A stretch of DNA of 64,000 nucleotides from Acidimicrobiaceae bacterium (GCA_020637235.1 JACJWG010000002.1:248001-312000); one strand, 5' to 3'. Numbered from the stretch's first letter, positions 34,446 to 44,691 are shown. The notes: generated by a model not told the origin, from the sequence alone. A program made the numbers and translations.

Positions 34446-35936
34446 ATGCCTGCGCCGACCGAGACGACCTCGCCGCAACCGCCACGACACCTGGTGGTGG
34501 TCGCCAACCGGTTGCCGGTGCGGCGCGTCGGTGAGTCGTGGGAGCGCAGTCCGGGCGGCCTCGTGTCCGCGCTGGAGCCCGCGGTGCGGACGAGCCGCAC
34601 CAGCTGGGTCGGTTGGACGGGGGTGCCCGACGAACCGCTGGACGCCTTCGAGCACGAGGGGGTGGACCTGCGTCCGGTGGTGGTGAGCGCAGACGAACTC
34701 CAACGCTTCTACGAGGGGTTCAGCAACGGCACGCTGTGGCCCCTGTATCACGACGCGATCTTCGTGCCGACGTTCCAGGAGGACTGGTGGGAGGCCTATC
34801 AGGCCGTGAACCGACGGTTCGCCGAGCGGACCGCCGAGGTGGCGTCGCCCGGCGCGACGGTGTGGGTGCACGACTACCAGCTCCAACTCGTCCCGGCCAT
34901 GTTGCGCGAGCTGCGACCTGACCTGCGCATCGGGTTCTTCCTCCACATCCCGTTCCCGGCGCAGGAGCTGTTCCTTCGATTGCCGTGGCGAACCGAGGTG
35001 GTGCGCGGTCTGCTCGGAGCCGACGTCGTCGGCTTCCAGACCTCGGTCGGTGCCGACAACTTCCGCCTCGTCGCCCGGCGCCTCCTCGGCGCACGCATCG
35101 AGGCCCGCACCCTCGTGCACGCCGGTGGGCGGACCCGGGTCGGCACGTATCCGGTCGGCATCGACGCCGAGCGCATCCGCGAGATCGCCGAATCACCCGA
35201 CACCGTTCGGCGAGCCCGGGAGATCCGCGCCGAACTCGGGGAACCCGACACCTTGCTCCTCGGCGTCGACCGGCTCGACTACACCAAGGGCATCGAGGTG
35301 CGCCTCCGCGCGTTGCGGGCCCTGCTCGACGAGGGCCGAGTCGATCCGGGTCGCACCGTGTTCGTGCAGATCGCGCAGCCGAGCCGCGACGACGCCCCGG
35401 GGTACGCCGAGACGCGAACGCTGGTGGAGCAGATGGCCGGCAGCATCAACGGCGACTTCGGTGGCATCGGCGCCGCCGTGGTCCAGTACCTCCACCAGGG
35501 GCAGGACCTCGAGGAGCTGGTGGCGCTCTACCGGGCGGCCGACGTGATGCTCGTGACCCCGTTCCGCGACGGCATGAACCTGGTGGCGAAGGAGTACGTC
35601 GCCGCGCAGGTGGACCTCGACGGCGTGTTGATCCTGTCGGAGTTCGCCGGTGCGGCGCATCAGATGAAGCAGGCGGTGCTGGTGAACCCGTTCGACGTGC
35701 GAGGCCTCGAGGCCGCGATGGACGAGGCCGTCAACGGCGACCGCAAGGTGCATCGCCGACGGATGGCGCTGCTCCGGCGGGCCGTCTTCCGCGACGACGC
35801 GGCCTGGTGGGCGCGAGAGTTCCTCGACGCCCTCGAGCGGCGCAGCGACCCCCCGCCACCGCCCGTGCCGGGGTCCTCCGACACCGGCGCCACACACGCC
35901 GATCCCATCGGCAGCGGGTTGGTGGGACGGGCGTGA
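34446..35936 (+). CDS. otsA: Trehalose-6-phosphate synthase OtsA
   Basis: OtsA makes trehalose-6-phosphate from UDP/ADP-glucose and glucose-6-phosphate. The 496-aa GT20 protein has VVVANRLPVRR with the SPGGL loop, the VWVHDYQLQLVPAMLRELRP block, GFFLHIPFPAQELF, DRLDYTKGI with the substrate residues, and TPFRDGMNLVAKEYVA. The ATG at 34446 has GAGGAG 3-8 nt upstream. The last 40 residues are a Pro-rich tail. otsB overlaps it by 4 nt. Confidence 0.96.
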   Translation: MPAPTETTSPQPPRHLVVVANRLPVRRVGESWERSPGGLVSALEPAVRTSRTSWVGWTGVPDEPLDAFEHEGVDLRPVVVSADELQRFYEGFSNGTLWPLYHDAIFVPTFQEDWWEAYQAVNRRFAERTAEVASPGATVWVHDYQLQLVPAMLRELRPDLRIGFFLHIPFPAQELFLRLPWRTEVVRGLLGADVVGFQTSVGADNFRLVARRLLGARIEARTLVHAGGRTRVGTYPVGIDAERIREIAESPDTVRRAREIRAELGEPDTLLLGVDRLDYTKGIEVRLRALRALLDEGRVDPGRTVFVQIAQPSRDDAPGYAETRTLVEQMAGSINGDFGGIGAAVVQYLHQGQDLEELVALYRAADVMLVTPFRDGMNLVAKEYVAAQVDLDGVLILSEFAGAAHQMKQAVLVNPFDVRGLEAAMDEAVNGDRKVHRRRMALLRRAVFRDDAAWWAREFLDALERRSDPPPPPVPGSSDTGATHADPIGSGLVGRA

Positions 35937-36727
35937 TCGGCGACCTCGGCAACGGCATGGACGCCGATCTCGAAGCGGCGATCGACACCGCCGGCAGCGC
36001 CCGTCGGCTGCTCGTGGCGAGCGACTACGACGGCACGATCGCCGAACTCGTCGACGACCCCGACCGAGCGCATCCGTGGTCGCCGAGCATCGAGGTGCTC
36101 CGGCGGCTCGCTGCGCTGCCGCACACGACCGTCGCCGTGGTGTCGGGCAGGTCGCTCACCGACCTGCGCGCGCTGTCACACCTCGGCGATGTGGCGATCC
36201 TGATCGGCTCGCACGGCGCCGAGTTCGGCGACGGCGGTGTCGACGGCCTCGATCCGGACGTGCGTGGCGCACTCGATGCCGTCGCGTCCGAGCTCGACGG
36301 GTTGGCCGCCGGGGTCCCCGGCGCGCACGTGGAGCGCAAGCCGGCCGGCGTCGCGTTCCACACCCGCCGCGCCGACCCGTCGGCGGCGGCACGCGCCGTG
36401 GCCGACGTGCTCGCCGGACCCGGCAGCCGGCACGGCGTGAGGGTCCGCCACGGCAAGGACGTCGTCGAGCTCACGGTGGTGCACACCGACAAAGGTGCCG
36501 CGCTCGATCGGTTGCGTCGCTCGATCGACGCCGACGCCGTCGTGTTCCTCGGTGACGACCTCACCGACGAGGACGCCTTCGCCGTGCTCGGCGACGGCGA
36601 TGTCGGGGTGAAGGTGGGCGACGGCCCGACGATCGCCCGCCACCGGGTTCGGGACGTCCCCGCCGTCGCGCAGGTGCTGAGTCGCCTGCACGACGTCAGG
36701 GAAGCAGCGTGTACGCCGGGTTCGTGA
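35933..36727 (+). CDS. otsB: Trehalose-6-phosphate phosphatase OtsB
   Basis: OtsB removes the phosphate to give trehalose, an osmoprotectant. The 264-aa HAD-family protein has the nucleophile motif SDYDGTIAELVDDP, motif II (VAVVSGRSL), the GSHGAEF loop, the lysine in VHTDKGAALDRL and the acidic motif VFLGDDLTDEDAF. The GTG at 35933 overlaps the otsA stop (GTGA). It converges with kdpE; 90 bp lie between. Confidence 0.95.
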   Translation: MIGDLGNGMDADLEAAIDTAGSARRLLVASDYDGTIAELVDDPDRAHPWSPSIEVLRRLAALPHTTVAVVSGRSLTDLRALSHLGDVAILIGSHGAEFGDGGVDGLDPDVRGALDAVASELDGLAAGVPGAHVERKPAGVAFHTRRADPSAAARAVADVLAGPGSRHGVRVRHGKDVVELTVVHTDKGAALDRLRRSIDADAVVFLGDDLTDEDAFAVLGDGDVGVKVGDGPTIARHRVRDVPAVAQVLSRLHDVREAACTPGS

Positions 36728-36817
36728 TCTCGAGGGCTCGACATCGATGCCCACCACCACTGCCGGCCCCGACGCCGGCCAGCGAGCGGCGCACCGCGTC
36801 GGCGTTCACGAGCGACC

Positions 36818-37510
36818 TCAGCCGGGACTCGGTTCGAAGCGGTAACCCACACCGGAGTCGGTGACGAAGTGCCGGGGACGCGAGGGGTCTGCCTCGAGCT
36901 TGCGCCGGATGTGGGCCATGTGCACGCGCAACAGGTTCGGGTCGGGGTCGTACGTCGGCCCCCACACCGCAGTCACCAGCTGCCGATGGGTGACGAGGCG
37001 ACCGGGGTTCCGAGCCAGATACGCGACGATCGACCACTCGGTCGGGGTGAGCCGGACCTCCGCTCCGGCATCGCCGACGAACGCGCGATGCGCCGGCAGG
37101 TCGAGGCGGAAGTGGTCGGCCACGACCTCGGGCGACTCCGGCGCTGCGTCGGGTGCCCGGCGGAGTGCAGCGCGCAGCCGAGCCAGCAGCTCGCCCATCG
37201 AGAACGGCTTCGTGATGTAGTCGTCCGCACCGGCGTCGAGCGCTGCGATCTTCGACGCCTCGTCGTCGCGCACCGTCACCACGATCACCGGCACCTGCGT
37301 CCAGCCGCGGAGCGCCTCCAGTGTGCCGATGCCGTCGATACCGGGGAGCCCGAGGTCGAGCAGCACGATGTCCGGGTGCTCGGCAGCGACGGCGCGCATC
37401 GCGGCCTCGCCGCTGTCGGCCAGCACCACCTCGTACCCGCGAGCCGCGAGGTTGAGCGAGAGCGCCTTGCGGATGGACACCTCGTCGTCGACCACCAGGA
37501 CGCGTGTCAT
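36818..37510 (-). CDS. kdpE: KdpE response regulator
   Basis: KdpE activates the kdp potassium-uptake operon. The 230-aa OmpR-type protein has the receiver motifs VLVVDDE, IVLLDLGLPGIDG and YITKPFSMGELLAR. Its winged-helix domain reads LTPTEWSIVAYLARNPGRLV, LLRVHMAHIRRKLE and TDSGVGYRFEP. It overlaps the kdpD stop by 4 nt (ATGA), so sensor and regulator are made together. Confidence 0.95.
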   Translation of the reverse strand: MTRVLVVDDEVSIRKALSLNLAARGYEVVLADSGEAAMRAVAAEHPDIVLLDLGLPGIDGIGTLEALRGWTQVPVIVVTVRDDEASKIAALDAGADDYITKPFSMGELLARLRAALRRAPDAAPESPEVVADHFRLDLPAHRAFVGDAGAEVRLTPTEWSIVAYLARNPGRLVTHRQLVTAVWGPTYDPDPNLLRVHMAHIRRKLEADPSRPRHFVTDSGVGYRFEPSPG

Positions 37511-40128
37511 CTCGCCTCCTCGGCCGTCGAGCACGCGACCGGCTCGTCCGCATCGGCCGACTCGTCCGAGCCCGTGACGGCTGCCGGCAGGACGAGCGTC
37601 ACCGTGAGGCCGCCGCCCGGCGTGTCGTCGAGCTCGAGACGCCCGCCCATCGCATCGAGGAAACCCTGCGCGATGGCGAGGCCGAGCCCGACGCCGTCGG
37701 CCGTGTTGGTGTCGCCGAGCCGCTGGAACGGCGCGACGACCTGCTGACGCACGGCCGGCGGGATCCCCGGCCCGCGATCGACGACTCGCACGTGCACCTC
37801 GTCGCCGACCCGCTCCGCTCGGACGCGTATCGGGCCGTGAGCTGCGCCGTACCGAAGGGCGTTGGAGACGACGTTGGCCAGGCTGCGTTCGGCGAGCGTG
37901 GGATCGGCTGTCACCTCGGTGGCCACATCGGTGGTGTCCCACTGCACGTCGTCCGCCTCCGGGCCCAGGCTGCGCAGCGCCGTATCGATGATCTCGGCGG
38001 TCGCACATCGGCGACGGTGCACGGCGAGCGCCCCGATCTGCAGCCGGCTCGCGTCGAGCAGGTTGCCCACCAATCGGTTGAGCCGATCGGTCTCGTGGTC
38101 GACCGACGTGAGCGCCTCGCGGAGCTGTTCGTCGCTCCACGACACGGTCGGGTCGAGCACCCCCGACACCAGCGCCTTGATCGTCGAGAGCGGCGTACGC
38201 AGGTCGTGCGAGACGGCACGCAGCAGCGCCGTCCGGACCGCGTCGACCTCCGACAAGCGCTCGGCGGTCGCCGCCTCGCGTTCGAGTTGCTCGGTGTCGG
38301 CGGCGATCGCGAGCTGGTCGGCCAGCGTCGTCAGGACTCGACGATCGTCGGTGGAGAGTCGCCGGCCCGAGAGCTCGAGGCGCCGTGCTCGCCCGTCGTC
38401 GGCCGGCCGGAGCTCGATGGTCGTCGCGGCCACGTCGACGCCACCGCTGGCGGCCACGACGGTGTCGGTCCGGTCGGAGCCGGTCGTCACCAACCGGACG
38501 CCGTCGAGTCCCATGGTCCGCCGGATCTCCTCCAGCAGGGTCGGCACGGGGTTCGGGTCGGTGGCGAGGCTGGTGGCACTCCGGGCGAGCGCCTCCGCCT
38601 CGGCCCTCGCGCGGCGGGCCTCCGACGAGCGCCGTGCAGACGCGTTCACGAAGGCGCCGACCACCATGGCGACCGCCACGAAGACCACGAGGGCGACCAC
38701 GTGGCGGCCCTGCGCGATGGTGAGCGTGAACCGGGGCTCGACGAACCACCAGTTCACCAGCACCGAGCCGACCACGGCACACACCGTTCCCGCCATCATC
38801 CCGCCGATCGCGGCCACGGTGACCGTCAGCGCCAGGAACAGCAGGAGCACCGTCGGGAAGTCGTCGGCGATCGGGGTCTGCTCGTCGTGCAGGCGATGGA
38901 ACGTCGCCGTGAGACCAGGCAGGCCCACGATCACCAGCGCCCACGCCAGGAGCTGGCGGCGCAGGTCGATCGTCATCGCGCGCTCACGACCGAAGGGACC
39001 TCGCCGCACCGCTCGACCTGCCACGCGGTCCACGTCGGCGACATCGCGATCGGCGTTCCCGCCGCGGCCGATGACGTGGACGTCGACGTCGCGTGCCAGG
39101 CGGGTCACCTTCGAGACGAACGACCCGTGCAGCCACTCCTCGCGCCTGGTCCTGGCGGTCGCGCCGATCACCAGCTGCGTCGCCTTCTCGGTCCTGGAGA
39201 ACTCGACCAGTGTCTCGGCTCGGTCGTGGCCGACGACCTCGTGGCTGCGTCCACCCAGCGACTCCACCAGGGCACGCTGCGCGATCAGGACGTCGGCATG
39301 GTCGCGTGTGAGGCCGTCGTCGCTGACGACGTGCACGCCGACGAGCTCGCCGCCCACACGGCCGGCGATGCGCGCCGCGCGGCGGATCAGCGCATCGCCG
39401 CCGGGTGCGCCGCTCAGCCCGACCACCACCCGTTCACGCGTCTCCCACGCATCGGCGATGCCGTGCTGGGCCACATAGGCCGACAGCGACTCCTCCACCC
39501 GATCCGCCACCCACAGCAACGCCAGCTCGCGCAGGGCCCCGAGGTTGCCCGGTCGGAAGAAGTTCGTCATCGCGGCGTCGATCCGCTCGGCCGGGTAGAT
39601 GTTGCCGTGTGCCATGCGCCGCCGGAGCGCTTCGGGCGACATGTCGACCAGCTCGATCTGATCAGCGCGTCGCACGACGGCATCGGGCACCGTCTCACGC
39701 TGCGTGATGCCCGTGATCTTGGCGACGACGTCGTTGAGGGAGTCGAGGTGCTGGATGTTCAGCGTCGAAATGACGTCGATGCCGGCATCGAGCAACATCT
39801 CGACGTCCTGCCACCGCTTCTCGTTGCGGCTGCCCGGCACGTTGGTGTGCGCGAACTCGTCGACGAGCGCCAGCGCCGGGCGACGGGCGAGCACGGCGTC
39901 GACGTCCATCTCCGTGAAGTTGGCGCCGCGATGCTCGAACGAGCGCCGTGGCACCACCTCGAGGTCACCGAGCTGCGCTGCGGTGTTCACCCGGCCGTGC
40001 GTCTCCACGACGGCGACCACGACGTCGGTGCCGCGCTCGAGCCGCCGACGTCCCTCGTTGAGCATGGCGAACGTCTTGCCGACACCGGGCGAGGCGCCGA
40101 GGTAGATGCGCAGCTGACCGCGGGCCAT
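37507..40128 (-). CDS. kdpD: KdpD potassium/turgor sensor histidine kinase
   Basis: KdpD senses K+ limitation and phosphorylates KdpE. The 873-aa product has the N-terminal KdpD domain with Walker A (YLGASPGVGKTFAML) and Walker B (LALVDEFAHTN), a universal-stress-protein domain (about 250-360), four membrane helices (about 390-480), a GAF-like region, the H-box AVSHDLRTPLSTI with His641 and the kinase N and G boxes (VVSNALRYG, VVDRGPGI). It lies 10 nt downstream of kdpC. Confidence 0.96.
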   Translation of the reverse strand: MARGQLRIYLGASPGVGKTFAMLNEGRRRLERGTDVVVAVVETHGRVNTAAQLGDLEVVPRRSFEHRGANFTEMDVDAVLARRPALALVDEFAHTNVPGSRNEKRWQDVEMLLDAGIDVISTLNIQHLDSLNDVVAKITGITQRETVPDAVVRRADQIELVDMSPEALRRRMAHGNIYPAERIDAAMTNFFRPGNLGALRELALLWVADRVEESLSAYVAQHGIADAWETRERVVVGLSGAPGGDALIRRAARIAGRVGGELVGVHVVSDDGLTRDHADVLIAQRALVESLGGRSHEVVGHDRAETLVEFSRTEKATQLVIGATARTRREEWLHGSFVSKVTRLARDVDVHVIGRGGNADRDVADVDRVAGRAVRRGPFGRERAMTIDLRRQLLAWALVIVGLPGLTATFHRLHDEQTPIADDFPTVLLLFLALTVTVAAIGGMMAGTVCAVVGSVLVNWWFVEPRFTLTIAQGRHVVALVVFVAVAMVVGAFVNASARRSSEARRARAEAEALARSATSLATDPNPVPTLLEEIRRTMGLDGVRLVTTGSDRTDTVVAASGGVDVAATTIELRPADDGRARRLELSGRRLSTDDRRVLTTLADQLAIAADTEQLEREAATAERLSEVDAVRTALLRAVSHDLRTPLSTIKALVSGVLDPTVSWSDEQLREALTSVDHETDRLNRLVGNLLDASRLQIGALAVHRRRCATAEIIDTALRSLGPEADDVQWDTTDVATEVTADPTLAERSLANVVSNALRYGAAHGPIRVRAERVGDEVHVRVVDRGPGIPPAVRQQVVAPFQRLGDTNTADGVGLGLAIAQGFLDAMGGRLELDDTPGGGLTVTLVLPAAVTGSDESADADEPVACSTAEEAR

Positions 40129-40138
40129 GGAGGGAGTC

Positions 40139-40729
40139 TCACCCGCCCTGCGACAGCTCGTCGAGCGCGACGTTGACGAGCAGCACGTTCACTCCCGGCT
40201 CGCCGAGGACGGCGATCCCTCGGTCGTCGGTGTGCTCCTCGATCACGGCCAGCACGTCCTCCACCGGGAGGCCGCGCGCTGCGGCGACGCGTGGCGCCTG
40301 GAGCCGGGCGTTGGCGATCGAGATGTGAGGATCGAGGCCCGAGCCGGACGCCGTGACCGCGTCGACGGGCACCTCGGCCCCGTCGGGTAGTCCGTTCTCG
40401 TCGCGGTAGGCCGCGACCCGCTCGTCGATCGCGTCGAGGAAGTCCTCGTTCAGCGGCCCGGCGTTGGAACCCGAGCTGGCCGAACCGTCGTATCCCGCAC
40501 CCGCAGCGGAGGGCCGCGGGTGGAGGTACTGCGGCGAGACGAACGGCTGCCCGATCAGCTCGCTGCCCACCACCACGCCGTCTCGCTCGACGGTGCTGCC
40601 GTCGGCGCGGTGGCCGAAGGCCACCTGTGCGACGGCGGTGGTGGCGAGGGGGTACACGAGCCCGAGCAGCACCGTGAACACGACGAGCGCCACGAGGGCC
40701 GGGGTCAGTTGACGCAGGAACACGCGCAT
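40139..40729 (-). CDS. kdpC: Potassium-transporting ATPase subunit KdpC
   Basis: KdpC is the single-span periplasmic-side subunit of the KdpFABC pump. The 196-aa product has one N-terminal membrane helix, the GSELIGQPFVSPQYLHPRPSA block and the SGSGLDPHISIANARLQAPR motif typical of KdpC, with VLAVIEEHT following. One base separates its start from the kdpB stop. Confidence 0.96.
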   Translation of the reverse strand: MRVFLRQLTPALVALVVFTVLLGLVYPLATTAVAQVAFGHRADGSTVERDGVVVGSELIGQPFVSPQYLHPRPSAAGAGYDGSASSGSNAGPLNEDFLDAIDERVAAYRDENGLPDGAEVPVDAVTASGSGLDPHISIANARLQAPRVAAARGLPVEDVLAVIEEHTDDRGIAVLGEPGVNVLLVNVALDELSQGG

Positions 40730-40730
40730 G

Positions 40731-42854
40731 TCAGTTCACTCCCAGCGCAGCGACGACGACGTCGATGAGCTTGATGCCGACGAACGGGACGAGCACCCCG
40801 CCGAGGCCGTAGACGAGCAGGTTGCGGCGCAGCACCGCGGAGGCGGCTTCCGCCCGGAACTTCACGCCCTTCAGGGCCAGCGGCACGAGTCCGATGATCA
40901 CGAAGGCGTTGAAGATCACTGCCGACAAGATGGCGGTGCGCGGGCTGTGCAGATCCATCACGTTCAGCCGGTCGAGTGCCGGCAGCACGCCGGAGAACAT
41001 CGCAGGGATGATCGCGAAGTACTTGGCGACGTCGTTGGCGATCGAGAACGTGGTGAGCGAGCCTCGCGTCATCAGCAACTGCTTGCCCACCTCGACGATC
41101 TCGATCAGCTTCGTCGGGTTGCTGTCGAGGTCGACCATGTTGCCGGCCTCCTTCGCTGCCTGGGTGCCCGTGTTCATCGCCACGCCGACGTCGGCCTGCG
41201 CCAGGGCCGGGGCGTCGTTGGTACCGTCGCCGGTCATCGCCACGAGGTTGCCGCCGGCTTGCTCGCGCGTGATCAACGCCATCTTGTCCTCGGGCGTCGC
41301 CTCGGCGAGGAAGTCGTCCACACCGGCTTCGGCGGCGATCGCTGCTGCGGTGAGTGGGTTGTCGCCGGTGATCATCACCGTGCGGATGCCCATGGCACGC
41401 AGCTCGTCGAAGCGTTCGCGCATGCCCGGCTTCACGGTGTCCTTCAGACGGATCACGCCCAGCACGCGCCACACGCCCCCGGGCTGCTGGTCGATCACGA
41501 CCAACGGCGTGGCGCCTTCCTTCGACACGCCGTCGACGATCGGCAACAGCTCGAGCGGCACCGTGCCTCCCTGCTGTGTGACGAAGCGGCGCACCGAGTC
41601 GGCGGCGCCCTTGCGCACGCGCCGGCCGTCGGGCAGATCCATCCCCGACATGCGGGTCTGCGCCGTGAAGGGCACCAGCTCGGCTCCGGTCGGGTCGGCC
41701 GGCACGAGGCCGTGTGCCGAGGTGGCGAGGTCGACGATCGAGCGACCTTCGGGCGTCTCGTCCGCCAGCGACGACACGAGCGCGCCCTCCGCCACCTCCA
41801 CCTCGGTGGTGTCGTGCACCGGGATGAACTCGGCCGCCTGACGCGAGCCGAAGGTGATGGTGCCCGTCTTGTCGAGCAGCAGCGTGGTCACGTCGCCGGC
41901 GGCTTCGACCGCGCGGCCCGACATCGCGAGCACGTTGCGCTGCACGAGTCGGTCCATACCGGCGATGCCGATGGCCGAGAGGAGACCGCCGATCGTGGTC
42001 GGGATCAGGCACACCAACAGCGCGACGAGCACGATGATCGGCTGCTCGGCGCCGCTGTAGATGGCGAACGGCTGCAGCGTCACGACCGCCAGCAGGAAGA
42101 CGATCGTGAGTCCGGCGAGCAGGATCGACAACGCGATCTCGTTCGGCGTCTTCTGCCGGTCCGCACCCTCGACGAGCGCGATCATCCGGTCGAGGAACGT
42201 CTCGCCCGGCTTCGCGCTGATCTGCACGACGATCCGGTCGCTCAGCACGCGAGTGCCGCCGGTGACGGCGCTGCGATCGCCGCCACTCTCGCGGATCACG
42301 GGTGCGCTCTCACCGGTGATCGCCGACTCGTCGACCGTCGCGATGCCCTCGACGATGTCGCCGTCGCCCGGGATCACCTCGCCGGCGACCACGTCGCAGC
42401 GATCACCGATCGCCAGCTCCGACGACGAGCGCATGACGATCGTGCCGTCGGGCTGGATCAGCCGGGCCATCGTGTCGGCACGGGTGGCCTTCAAGGTCGC
42501 CGCCTGCGCCTTGCCACGACCCTCTGCCATCGCCTCGGCGAAGTTCGCGAAGAGGACCGTGAACCACAGGAATCCGGCGACGAGGGCCGAGAACACGTTC
42601 TCCTGGGTCTCGGCGTCGCCGACGTCGCGGAGGAACAGCACCGTGGTGAGCACGGCTCCGACCTCGACGATGAACATCACCGGGTTCCTGGCCATCGTCC
42701 GCGGGTCGAGCTTGCGGACGGAGTCGAGCAGGGCCGACGTCACGATCGTGGGATCGAAGATCGACCGCGAGGCGGACGGCTTGGTGCGGACCTTCGGCGC
42801 GCGCTGCGCGCCACCGGCGGGGGGATCGGGTTCGAGGGTGGTGGTCGTGCTCAC
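40731..42854 (-). CDS. kdpB: Potassium-transporting ATPase catalytic subunit KdpB
   Basis: KdpB is the P-type ATPase subunit that hydrolyses ATP. The 707-aa product has TGESAPV in the actuator domain, the phosphorylation motif LLLDKTGTITFG, the nucleotide-domain KGAADSV region and GDGTNDAPALAQADVGVAM in the hinge. The GTG at 42854 overlaps the kdpA stop (GTGA) and gives the normal length; the longer frame upstream is antisense-like. Confidence 0.97.
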   Translation of the reverse strand: MSTTTTLEPDPPAGGAQRAPKVRTKPSASRSIFDPTIVTSALLDSVRKLDPRTMARNPVMFIVEVGAVLTTVLFLRDVGDAETQENVFSALVAGFLWFTVLFANFAEAMAEGRGKAQAATLKATRADTMARLIQPDGTIVMRSSSELAIGDRCDVVAGEVIPGDGDIVEGIATVDESAITGESAPVIRESGGDRSAVTGGTRVLSDRIVVQISAKPGETFLDRMIALVEGADRQKTPNEIALSILLAGLTIVFLLAVVTLQPFAIYSGAEQPIIVLVALLVCLIPTTIGGLLSAIGIAGMDRLVQRNVLAMSGRAVEAAGDVTTLLLDKTGTITFGSRQAAEFIPVHDTTEVEVAEGALVSSLADETPEGRSIVDLATSAHGLVPADPTGAELVPFTAQTRMSGMDLPDGRRVRKGAADSVRRFVTQQGGTVPLELLPIVDGVSKEGATPLVVIDQQPGGVWRVLGVIRLKDTVKPGMRERFDELRAMGIRTVMITGDNPLTAAAIAAEAGVDDFLAEATPEDKMALITREQAGGNLVAMTGDGTNDAPALAQADVGVAMNTGTQAAKEAGNMVDLDSNPTKLIEIVEVGKQLLMTRGSLTTFSIANDVAKYFAIIPAMFSGVLPALDRLNVMDLHSPRTAILSAVIFNAFVIIGLVPLALKGVKFRAEAASAVLRRNLLVYGLGGVLVPFVGIKLIDVVVAALGVN

Positions 42855-44593
42855 AGCGACAGGTGCTCCAGGATCGGGCCCAGGGCGAGGGCGGGGAAGA
42901 ACGTGAGACCGGCGACGACGATCACGACACCGGTGACCAGTGCGCCGAAGAGCGGGGTGTGCGTGGGCAGGGTGCCGCTGGTGCTGGGCACCTTCGGCCT
43001 CCCGGCGAGCGAGCCGGCGATCGCGAGGGCCGGGATGATCAGGAAGAACCGGCCGATCAGCATCGCGATGCCCTGCGTGACCGTGTACCACTGGGTGCCC
43101 GTGCCCTGGTACGCGAAGGCCGAGCCGTTGTTGTTGGCGGCGGAGGCGAAGTTGTAGAGCACCTCCGACAGGCCGTGCGGCCCCGGCTGGTAGGTGGCCG
43201 CGCTGTCGAGTGTCATCGACGCCGCGGCGAAGCCGAGCAGCGCGGCCGGCATCGCCAAGATGTAGAGCGTCAGCAGCTTCATCTCCGCCGCCTGGATCTT
43301 CCTCCCGAGGTACTCAGGCGTGCGACCCACCATCAGCCCGGCGATGAACACGGCGAGCAGCGCGTTGACGAGCAGACCCATCAGACCCACACCGATGCCG
43401 CCGGGCGAGACCTCGCCCAACATCATCTGGAACATGGGACCGAGCCCACCGAGCGGGGTGAACGAGTCGTGCATGCAGTTCACCGACCCGTTCGAGGTGC
43501 CTGTCGTCGACCCGGCCCAGAGGGTGCAGGCGCTCGTCCCGAAACGCACCTCCTTGCCCTCGAGGTTGCCACCCGACTGCGTCGTCGAGATCGACTGGTC
43601 GACGCCGCGTGCCGTCAGTTCGGGGTTGCCGTTCGACTCGGCGAACATCGAGAACGCCGTGACGCACACGAGGAACAGCGCCATCACCGCCGCCAGGAGC
43701 CGCGACTGGCGTCGGTCCCTCACGAGGATCCCGAACGCCACCACCAGCGCGAAGGGGATCACCAGGATCGCCCAGTTCTCCAGCAGGTTGGTGATCGGGT
43801 TCGGGTTCTCGAGCGGATGCGCCGAGTTGGCGTTGTAGAAGCCACCGCCGTTCGTGCCGAGTTGTTTGATCGCCACCTGCGATGCGACCGGCCCACCCGG
43901 GATCGCCTGGGTGGCCGACCCGACCGACTCCGCTGCGGCGGCGTCCACCAACGTGGCCGAGGTGTGGCCCGACAGGTTCTGGACCACGCCCTGGGAGGCG
44001 ATCACCAGGGCGAACAGGAACGACAGCGGCAGGAGGATCCGCACCGTACCCCGCACGAGGTCGACCCAGAAGTTGCCGAGGGTGCGCGACCGGTGCGTCG
44101 TGCGGGTGATGCCGCGGATGATCGCGATGATCACGGCGAAGCCGACGCCGGCGGACGCGAAGTTCTGGACGGCGAGGCCCAGCATCTGCGACAGGTGGCT
44201 CAAGGCCACCTCTCCCGAGTACCACTGCCAGTTGGTGTTGGTGACGAAGCTGACGGCGGTGTTGAACGCGCCGGTCGGGCCGACGCCGTCGCGATCCGTC
44301 GGGTTGAACGGCAGGCTGCCCTGCAGACGGAGCAGGGCGTAGAGCCCGAGCAGCGACACGAGCGAGAACGCGAGCATCGAGATCGCGTAGACGTTCCACC
44401 GCTGTTCACGCCGGTCGTCGATCCGGCAGAGGCGATGGATCGAGCGCTCGAGCGGGCCGAACACACGATCACCGGGGGCCGTGCCGTCGTCGCGGCTGCC
44501 GTACACGGCGGCGATGTAGCGGCCGAGCGGCGGCACCGTGACGACCAGCAGGAGGACGAGCGCGAGCGCCTGGACGACGTTCTGCCACGTCAT
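42851..44593 (-). CDS. kdpA: Potassium-transporting ATPase channel subunit KdpA
   Basis: KdpA is the K+-selective channel-like subunit with about ten membrane helices. The 580-aa product begins MTWQNVVQALALVLLLVVTV and has the filter-region sequences FNTAVSFVTNTNWQWYSGE, IKQLGTNGGGFYNANSAHP and GTSNGSVNCMHDSFTPLGGL. The ATG at 44593 overlaps the kdpF stop (ATGA); the open frame upstream to 44734 is not used. Confidence 0.97.
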   Translation of the reverse strand: MTWQNVVQALALVLLLVVTVPPLGRYIAAVYGSRDDGTAPGDRVFGPLERSIHRLCRIDDRREQRWNVYAISMLAFSLVSLLGLYALLRLQGSLPFNPTDRDGVGPTGAFNTAVSFVTNTNWQWYSGEVALSHLSQMLGLAVQNFASAGVGFAVIIAIIRGITRTTHRSRTLGNFWVDLVRGTVRILLPLSFLFALVIASQGVVQNLSGHTSATLVDAAAAESVGSATQAIPGGPVASQVAIKQLGTNGGGFYNANSAHPLENPNPITNLLENWAILVIPFALVVAFGILVRDRRQSRLLAAVMALFLVCVTAFSMFAESNGNPELTARGVDQSISTTQSGGNLEGKEVRFGTSACTLWAGSTTGTSNGSVNCMHDSFTPLGGLGPMFQMMLGEVSPGGIGVGLMGLLVNALLAVFIAGLMVGRTPEYLGRKIQAAEMKLLTLYILAMPAALLGFAAASMTLDSAATYQPGPHGLSEVLYNFASAANNNGSAFAYQGTGTQWYTVTQGIAMLIGRFFLIIPALAIAGSLAGRPKVPSTSGTLPTHTPLFGALVTGVVIVVAGLTFFPALALGPILEHLSL

Positions 44594-44691
44594 CAGAACC
44601 GCTCCGGGTACACGAGGACGACGACGAGAGAGAGCACGGCGGCGACGGCCAGGCCGAGCCCGAGCCAGTTGTCGGTCGACGAGGCGAGCAT
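44593..44691 (-). CDS. kdpF: Small pump subunit KdpF
   Basis: A 32-aa single-helix peptide (LGLGLAVAAVLSLVVVLVYP) ending PERF, the size and pattern of KdpF, which stabilises the KdpABC complex. It overlaps the preceding small ORF and kdpA by ATGA junctions at both ends. Too short for most gene finders. Confidence 0.85.
   Translation of the reverse strand: MLASSTDNWLGLGLAVAAVLSLVVVLVYPERF

Noticed and set aside
36728..36817. Small plus-strand ORF between otsB and kdpE (start 36749)
   Set aside because: No ribosome binding site, no recognisable sequence, and it overlaps the kdpE 3' end in antisense.
37504..40176. 890-codon plus-strand open frame opposite kdpD
   Set aside because: KdpD on the minus strand has all family motifs; the plus-strand product is Arg/His-rich noise.
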